This document shows positions 25,101-28,613 of a DNA stretch of 28,613 bases, piece by piece. This DNA is from JAQICX01 sp964441455 (GTDB taxonomy: Bacteria > Verrucomicrobiota > Kiritimatiellia > JAQICX01). The stretch covers positions 1 through 28,613 of the forward strand of contig CAYTUX010000005.1 in NCBI GenBank assembly GCA_964441455.1, written 5' to 3'. How positions within the stretch are numbered: the stretch's first letter is position 1; every line of letters starts with the position of its first letter. The notes under the pieces were generated by a model, which saw nothing but the letters and a program-made list of their open reading frames with translations, was not told the DNA's origin and made no database searches. The translations under genes were made by a program, and so were the position numbers.

Positions 25101-28003
25101 GCAACTATATCAACAAGTCCTGCATCATCTTGAACAAAGAAACTATCAGACATATTAAATACACCGGAGCCATCAAAGTTCAGATAAACTCGAACATAAC
25201 TGTCTCCGGAACATGCAACAGCAATATCATTATATCCATTGGCATTAAAGTCCGCAACATCGCATGCTCCGGGAAGTGAAGATGCCGGTGTATCAATGGT
25301 TGTTGCTGATGTAAAAACACCACTTCCGTCATTTGCATATATTTCAATTGTATCATCAGCAAGAGTAACCACCAGATCGTTAACAGTTGATTCTGTATCG
25401 GTATAGATTGGCGCAAGTTTAATATCACCGGGAACATCACTTAACGCCAATGAGCTTACATTTGAAAAATCACCAGCTCCATCGTTAAGAGCAACATGCA
25501 AACCATTGTTTGCATCAGCAAAAACAAGATCCGGACCATTTAATTCGTCAAGATCGGCAGATTCAACTGCAACGAAAGACGTTCCAAGAAGATAAGTTGT
25601 TATAACAGGGAAGAGGTCATTAATGTCTCCTGTACCAAACAGCACACTGTATGAACCATCAGCATTTGCTGTAACAACATCAATGAATCCATCATCATTG
25701 AAATCGTCTGCAACAAGGCTCGCAGGATTAACTCCCGCCCCCAACTGATATGTTACTGGTGTCGCAAAACCGGCATTTCCATCACCAATCAGAACAGAAA
25801 CCAATTCCTGTTCATAACAGACAATAATTAAGTCTTGAATTCCATCTCCATCAACATCCGCATTGACAGTTGCCAAAGGCAAGGCAGATACACCAAATCT
25901 ATCAGGAACGACATGATTCATAGGATCTCTTGCACTTTCACCGCCGTGACCACCCTGCCACTGATCCCATGAGTACTCAAACCCATCATCAAATCCATCA
26001 CCGAAGACACCTCCGCCGGCGACTTCAGAATCTGTAGTGTCAGACCATGATGTATCGTAATGATCCTCAGGATTTACCTGAGCCTGAAGAATAGGCATAG
26101 AGCTCAAAGACGGGTCGTTTACAATAACAAGATTGTATGGAGGAATATTATCAGGTCCGACATACTCTTCAATATTTAAAAGCCCCCTGGTTAAGTCTTC
26201 ATATCCATCCCTTGTGTTCCAATGATAGTCCTCATCAGGATTACCGTTAGGTCCGTTATTGCCCTCAATAGAAACAACAGCCAAAGCATTTCGGGACTGT
26301 CCTACAGGAGTTCCGGACCCCGGAATCAAAATATGATTATATTCATATCCGTCAATCATTCCGTCACCATCACTATCGGCATTAATCGGACTTATGTCCG
26401 TTGGAACTGTTCCTGCCTCAAGCAGAACTTCACTGATGAGATATTCCTGAAGATTACTTAAACCATCATTATCAGGATCTTCACTTGCATCTCTCGGATC
26501 TTCCGGATTTAAACCATATTTTGATTCCCAAATATCAGGCATTCCATCAAGGTCTGAATCCAAGTCAGCACTTGCAAAACGAGCATTAATGTCAGCTGCA
26601 CCGGTAACAATAAAAGTGTTTGTCGGGCTTAAAGGGTCAATTCCGAAAGGATCTGAGTCCCACTGCAGGAAAACTTCTCCTTCGGTCAGAGAAGCAGCTG
26701 ATATTGTAACCGTATCACCTTCTCTAAACCAAGGAGGTTGAGTATATGAGCGACGGGGAGAATATGAAAAGTAACTTACATCATAACCATTCGTGTCTGA
26801 AGTTCCGGCAACTCCCAACCTGATTCTATATTCTCTGACCCAATCAAGAGTTATTGTTGTGTCTGCAGTAATAGCAAAAGGAGATATTGCACTGATTTCT
26901 GTGTCTGCAATAGTTGCAGGAGTAACATCACCACCTGTTGATGTATAACCCAGACAGTGTTCTCTGACTCTGCCGCTACTTGACAAAACAGTAGCATCAA
27001 CATCAATGTCAATCAATGTATTATATGTGTGAAATCTTTTTGTATCTCCAACATATGAATAGCCTGGAACATGTGAACTATTTTCATCTTCAGATATTAT
27101 ATCTAAAGATAATTCCGGATATGGTTCAAAAACAGCTGTAACTTCTTCGGGTTTAGCAATGTCAAACGAAACCGTTTCATTTGTCGAGCCGTCAACAGAT
27201 CCTCCGGGATTATCCCAGCGAACAAAATTATAACCGGTTCCAGGCTCAGCATCAAGAGCAATTCTTTCTCCATCATTATACCATGTTCTACCGGCTGGAG
27301 AAATATCAACTCGACTGTCAGGTCCTCCATTAGCAACGTTAACACTTAACTGATACTGTGTATTCCAGTTCCATGTAATTGAGGAAGGATTATTTATTGT
27401 TGTAGTTGTATTTGTATTAGGACTGGTTGGCAGGAAGTCTCCCGTTCCTGTAAACCCTGTACAGTTATATCTGACGCCTGTATTGCCGGGATAAGGAGAA
27501 CGAACTCCCGCATACAAATCAGTTCCCAAGGGAATTGCATTAGTACCATGAGTTGGTACGGGATCACCAATCGGAATTCCTGTTGAACTCTGCGATGTAA
27601 CTGTTACATTGACAGGCGTAGTCGTAAAAACAGCCATGACAACAAGAGGTGAGGTTGCAGGATTGATAACACTTACCTGAACTGTACTATTGTAGATATC
27701 ATTAGGCGTAAAAGCAATATCTGTGTTCAATACACCTGGAAGAACAACTTCCCAATGGGAAAAAACAGCTCCTGTATCAGGAACAGCTTTTATAGTTGTT
27801 GCAGAAGGTGTATACTGCGCTGCAACAGATATTGAAGAAATTGGTGTATCAGGCACTGATGCATCTTCAACATGTCCATTCGCTGTTGATAAAACACCAA
27901 CAGTATACGGCTGAGCCTGAAGAGCTACAGCTGTTACACCCAGAAGCATAGCACAAGCAAAAAACTTATTCTTAATCATATTTTTATAGTTCTGATAGTT
28001 CAT
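19193..28003 (-). CDS. Giant secreted multidomain protein (InlB-like, Ca-binding, FG-GAP, LamG, Fn3-like modules)
   Basis: This 2936-aa protein has a signal peptide ending ALQA before QPYTV. Domains in order: divergent InlB-type repeats (about 31-475, each ending FSHWE, FVRWD or FLQWD then AVF/ARF); calcium-binding DxDxDGxxDxWE repeats starting at about 480; FG-GAP/VCBS repeats (about 700-1080, VADDFNDDGFIDVVTA, VADFNANGYNDIAVAC); more calcium repeats (about 1160-1710); a LamG/concanavalin-like domain (about 1711-1925, YTVEAWVRAEE, RWYHISGSYEGG, LNVYLDGVLV); further calcium repeats (about 2085-2230); a GSINYTTGAW module (about 2300-2355); an Fn3-like domain (about 2520-2620); a 'GLPDGVYYVRAFLD' module (about 2632-2715); and a terminal YTLQYSSDMNNW...FFRFKV module. 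I count about 18 acidic repeats. This suggests a calcium-stiffened adhesin or carbohydrate-binding surface protein. AAGGA precedes the start, 15 bp after the coiled-coil gene. Confidence 0.9.
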   Translation of the reverse strand: MNYQNYKNMIKNKFFACAMLLGVTAVALQAQPYTVGVLSTANGHVEDASVPDTPISSISVAAQYTPSATTIKAVPDTGAVFSHWEVVLPGVLNTDIAFTPNDIYNSTVQVSVINPATSPLVVMAVFTTTPVNVTVTSQSSTGIPIGDPVPTHGTNAIPLGTDLYAGVRSPYPGNTGVRYNCTGFTGTGDFLPTSPNTNTTTTINNPSSITWNWNTQYQLSVNVANGGPDSRVDISPAGRTWYNDGERIALDAEPGTGYNFVRWDNPGGSVDGSTNETVSFDIAKPEEVTAVFEPYPELSLDIISEDENSSHVPGYSYVGDTKRFHTYNTLIDIDVDATVLSSSGRVREHCLGYTSTGGDVTPATIADTEISAISPFAITADTTITLDWVREYRIRLGVAGTSDTNGYDVSYFSYSPRRSYTQPPWFREGDTVTISAASLTEGEVFLQWDSDPFGIDPLSPTNTFIVTGAADINARFASADLDSDLDGMPDIWESKYGLNPEDPRDASEDPDNDGLSNLQEYLISEVLLEAGTVPTDISPINADSDGDGMIDGYEYNHILIPGSGTPVGQSRNALAVVSIEGNNGPNGNPDEDYHWNTRDGYEDLTRGLLNIEEYVGPDNIPPYNLVIVNDPSLSSMPILQAQVNPEDHYDTSWSDTTDSEVAGGGVFGDGFDDGFEYSWDQWQGGHGGESARDPMNHVVPDRFGVSALPLATVNADVDGDGIQDLIIVCYEQELVSVLIGDGNAGFATPVTYQLGAGVNPASLVADDFNDDGFIDVVTANADGSYSVLFGTGDINDLFPVITTYLLGTSFVAVESADLDELNGPDLVFADANNGLHVALNDGAGDFSNVSSLALSDVPGDIKLAPIYTDTESTVNDLVVTLADDTIEIYANDGSGVFTSATTIDTPASSLPGACDVADFNANGYNDIAVACSGDSYVRVYLNFDGSGVFNMSDSFFVQDDAGLVDIVAGDFTTYGNTDPSVTGTIDLAVVAYNLDSVLLHSGNGLGKFGNAGTLATSAGPMSLILAELRIPPEDTTQVYLDLIVVESLTDSLAEFLNNGAGNFSGYAQFDVSDRIVDRRFNPAEIHIQDDEFGRPDYDLVYYIETGRAVAWFTDFLEYNVWQDGGQTIGNYFIPQIIGGSSTQRRSSHPFYWDADGDGLPDGWEIAYGYDPWFVSTFGAINDADANPDGDWFAVEYDGDNVVLKHKEIYDANGFHPRTGYGYMPPWSQPGPHTAQYNNLQELLGSSYLPAIRPNDPNDGGTCPISIDADGDGVWDGWELYVGMDPINADDAGQDWDTLNAYPWAPPNGDGLSNFEEFHSYATSTNEEAALYRVDGWYNKTLPTDPHDYDTDWDQVTDADERSYFNFAAAANGGGLCPTSVDTDGDRIPDAWEAFFAGGGDTNSWAGGMNGTLHDAYLDYDNDGLLNYQEYFTGANYGWRYDRFDINDMGAGAYDPYDFFLEASAGGYGRLPKEWDPSFFLDAPVNRVNLRFMLGSETVTPLVGPYFQSCDPTNPDSDFDGLNDYWEVFHGLNPLYGYEDVVANQPVDELSLPYVIWHSARDFNRTPWISGFPNFDLDQDGLVTYEEAIYVDAIPYHHTDPSPMWMTDVSAQLSYANLYYWTGRFFANSEWYWGDETYGGRINPADYGISIPPLPGNPDNRVIDLLIPYSAPRFAYSYEVNEGYDTDNDGISDKDELNDTIVSPGISDPLDNMSPNINRVLYLNGEAYAETPFLYGWTYPDYRTYTVEAWVRAEELPTVKKQIVMQRGGYLSNSDQFNPNILGWRRNFELGLTKDGKPYLLYDTPAGETFEAVANFAVETDRWYHISGSYEGGFNSQDQWVGKLNVYLDGVLVKSVPASIMPANSYEGASEQMLGTMTFTVGNGYQEADPNTYFFKGWVDNTRAWGAYQPQDTIQANMRTTFNRTQATTFATNEATRLLYCFSFNDLPDPQIDNITPDGFDALVGYPANYTAIPFWRSMADRSKVYNDYLYLPWIDNQSLHYPRPVASDTVITNNVTGIDGMPVNYPNTSDPYGYKYLTGTLLENTQDPAIGSSDWPSYESIIHPDLLANVPVAADMLPMLYARTTESVEMWDDTPARMIDSDGDGMPDVWEIAMGLDPHDATGINGAYGDYDRDGLANIYEYLAGTSPLEYASTTNNVPDFYAWGNNITGDLNHDYRTFGEMLTDHDMMEDEWEMLNGLNPFLHDAFKDADGDGWSNYAEFRYGSAPNDKNDIPVPDMYLRFKYAGDETLLGPGTILKVLFYTDPLDPYVCMMPYVIGTSGGIPNSEPITGMSGILTQPPNAGSALFTDIYGVQYQDNGGGGLVGTTTNLVGSINYTTGAWTLPVNGAFASYQTSGVSEFPVSGTINEVFEVNFASLYNGTREGLNSIFVFADLNDDGIWDPATEPAGSADNGPIMLTGGTPELIDISLKNYAPGFGRLAWTPDMNAVGYRLNVAKGAYQLFSVELDPKKYFFMENDFMEAYGNALSEGTITWSVDLLTQSGSYSNNYASGTFDIGYPSALEVPVIVSPSTMVKCSTYRQTFVWDNADKEAAFYDLQIAEDADFNNIVLTKSDYIPVDYAQNSQITLPEVGSGFVWEERTYYWRVRNRTGNNVGVWSAVEPFRIDYEADTLYSHSISGTAYYTGKAKTGNIVVEAFDNKSFSGAPLSVTVIPNNPVPEDWPLNPYSYTLPGLPDGVYYVRAFLDQNNNYLKDDFETYGYLTDRKDVYVVAPVVLSTFTGDVTDKNIYTVVADTDNDMLADDWEWSYVGTLTVMGAGELRGFTDFDDNGVNDFEAYAWSALNMSPVDGDAAGADNIPYALKSDFGLCVTDDIDFSLKGIDIDMYDNLNISWGGLGGTSYITLSNDNGSKALSVTAGNSTVHYTLQYSSDMNNWIDVETGEASQYDESRDMFLYTGSIPNVSAVENNEPLFFRFKVTW

Positions 28004-28018
28004 TATATAATCCTTATT

Positions 28019-28426
28019 TTATTTATCAACTTTTAATTTTTTTAATTCAATAATAACATCTTTCTGCTTTGTGCAGATTTCCCCAAATTGTTCCGTTAAA
28101 TTTTTGTTTTCAGCTTGTAATTCAGCCACATCCGGATATTTTTTTTCAATAACCTTATCTATTTTATCTTGAAGAGCCTTAATCTGCTTTTGGATCTGGA
28201 GAATTTCTTTATCTTGTCTAAGAATATCACCTTTTTGCTTATACAACTGGGAGTTTACTTCTTTAAGCTGTGAGCTGACTTTTCCTCTCTGAACAGACAA
28301 TTCCATCTTTTGATCCATCAGTTTCTGTTCTTCAGAAGACACTTTTTCTTTATCAGCATTATCTTGAGCTATCAGACCGATAGCGGCAAGCATTAAAATT
28401 GCAGTTGTAATATTTCTCAGTTTCAT
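28019..28426 (-). CDS. Small secreted coiled-coil protein
   Basis: This 135-aa protein has a signal peptide (about 1-20, LIAQ before DNADK). The remainder is almost wholly helical with heptad-like spacing (about 30-130: QKMELSVQRGKVSSQLKEVNS, ILQIQKQIKALQDKIDKVIE) and a single Cys at about 118. No family is recognised; periplasmic coiled-coil chaperones or spacers look like this. It is 15 bp ahead of the giant gene and shares its promoter region, so it may help export or fold that protein. AAAGGA precedes the start, and conserved element D ends 29 nt upstream. Confidence 0.75.
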   Translation of the reverse strand: MKLRNITTAILMLAAIGLIAQDNADKEKVSSEEQKLMDQKMELSVQRGKVSSQLKEVNSQLYKQKGDILRQDKEILQIQKQIKALQDKIDKVIEKKYPDVAELQAENKNLTEQFGEICTKQKDVIIELKKLKVDK

Positions 28427-28455
28427 TATATTTTCCTTTGACTTTTTAAGGTACA

Positions 28456-28541
28456 GTCAAAAAGTTTCCACTCTTAACAGCCCTATTTTGTTTTAAATCA
28501 ATGGGATACAGACTATTTTGTCTTGTCCCCTCTGTTTTTTT
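28456..28541 (-). promoter_or_regulatory. Conserved upstream element D, copy 2
   Basis: This is the inverted copy of 931-1012 (63 of 71 core positions identical). In this copy GGGACAAGAC and GTCTGTATCCC can form an imperfect hairpin around aaaata. The element ends 29 nt before the ATGAAA of the coiled-coil gene. Just downstream TTTGACT/AGTCAAA (about 28437-28460) forms another small hairpin next to the ribosome site. Confidence 0.6.
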
Positions 28542-28570
28542 ATCACCCCTCAGTCTCGCTACGCCCGACA

Positions 28571-28591
28571 GCTCCCCTTAGCAAGGGGAGC
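28571..28591. repeat. Perfect hairpin GCTCCCCTT/AAGGGGAGC
   Basis: A 9-bp perfect stem with a 3-nt loop near the window edge, in a GC-rich patch. It resembles other palindromic extragenic repeats here (compare gctcctcccc at 16607). The rest of 28542-28613 shows no gene. Confidence 0.7.
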
Positions 28592-28613
28592 AGTGTAGTG
28601 CATTCTTATATCT

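Overview
The window is AT-rich DNA from a Gram-negative bacterium. It encodes a TonB-dependent receptor, a secretin and lipoproteins with lipoboxes. Several traits suggest the PVC superphylum, most likely Lentisphaerota or Kiritimatiellota: a corrinoid-methyltransferase-like UroD-family protein, a PL14-like lyase, a short pseudopilin with the NNLRMIDGAK segment, a very large secreted protein with DxDxDGxxDxWE repeats, and GC-rich palindromic repeats packed between AT-rich genes. The phylum is inferred from protein style, not from a marker gene.

Layout. (1) 1-1041 is a gene-free leader full of palindromic repeats. (2) 1042-5424, plus strand: TonB-dependent receptor, UroD-family protein, chagasin-like (I42) lipoprotein and PL14-like polysaccharide lyase, closely spaced and probably one operon. 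(3) 5482-12127, minus strand: a type IV pilus/type II secretion-like envelope cluster in the order PilM-, PilN-, PilO- and PilP-like proteins, an Ig-like lipoprotein, a PilQ/GspD-type secretin, and a membrane PAS/kinase/receiver protein whose catalytic residues all appear to be lost. (4) 12128-12472: repeat island. (5) 12473-16165, minus strand: the filament genes, namely a major pseudopilin followed by minor pseudopilins resembling GspI/PilV, GspJ/PilW and GspK/PilX, then a small membrane protein. (6) 16166-17057: control region of the major pseudopilin, with an excellent sigma-54 promoter and AT-rich repeats upstream of it, followed by repeats. (7) 17058-18230: lipoprotein of repeated beta modules. 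(8) 18231-19192: dense repeat island. (9) 19193-28426, minus strand: a small secreted coiled-coil protein followed by a 2936-residue secreted protein carrying InlB-like, calcium-binding, FG-GAP, LamG and Fn3-like modules. (10) 28427-28613: its leader.

How it may work together. PilM-P and the secretin would form the envelope-spanning machine, and the pseudopilins the filament and its tip. No assembly ATPase, platform protein (PilC/GspF) or prepilin peptidase lies in the window, so these must be encoded elsewhere. The dead-looking kinase overlaps the secretin gene by 26 bp and may act as a scaffold or sensor. The giant protein is a candidate cargo or adhesin, but only by proximity and shared modules. 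The lyase/receptor operon points to polysaccharide use.

Notable non-coding structure: an element of about 71 bp, about 89% identical, sits exactly 29 nt upstream of the start codons of both the TonB receptor and the coiled-coil/giant-protein operon. A 105-107 bp inverted repeat, itself a large hairpin, flanks a 12.2-kb segment and falls inside the pilus-type locus.
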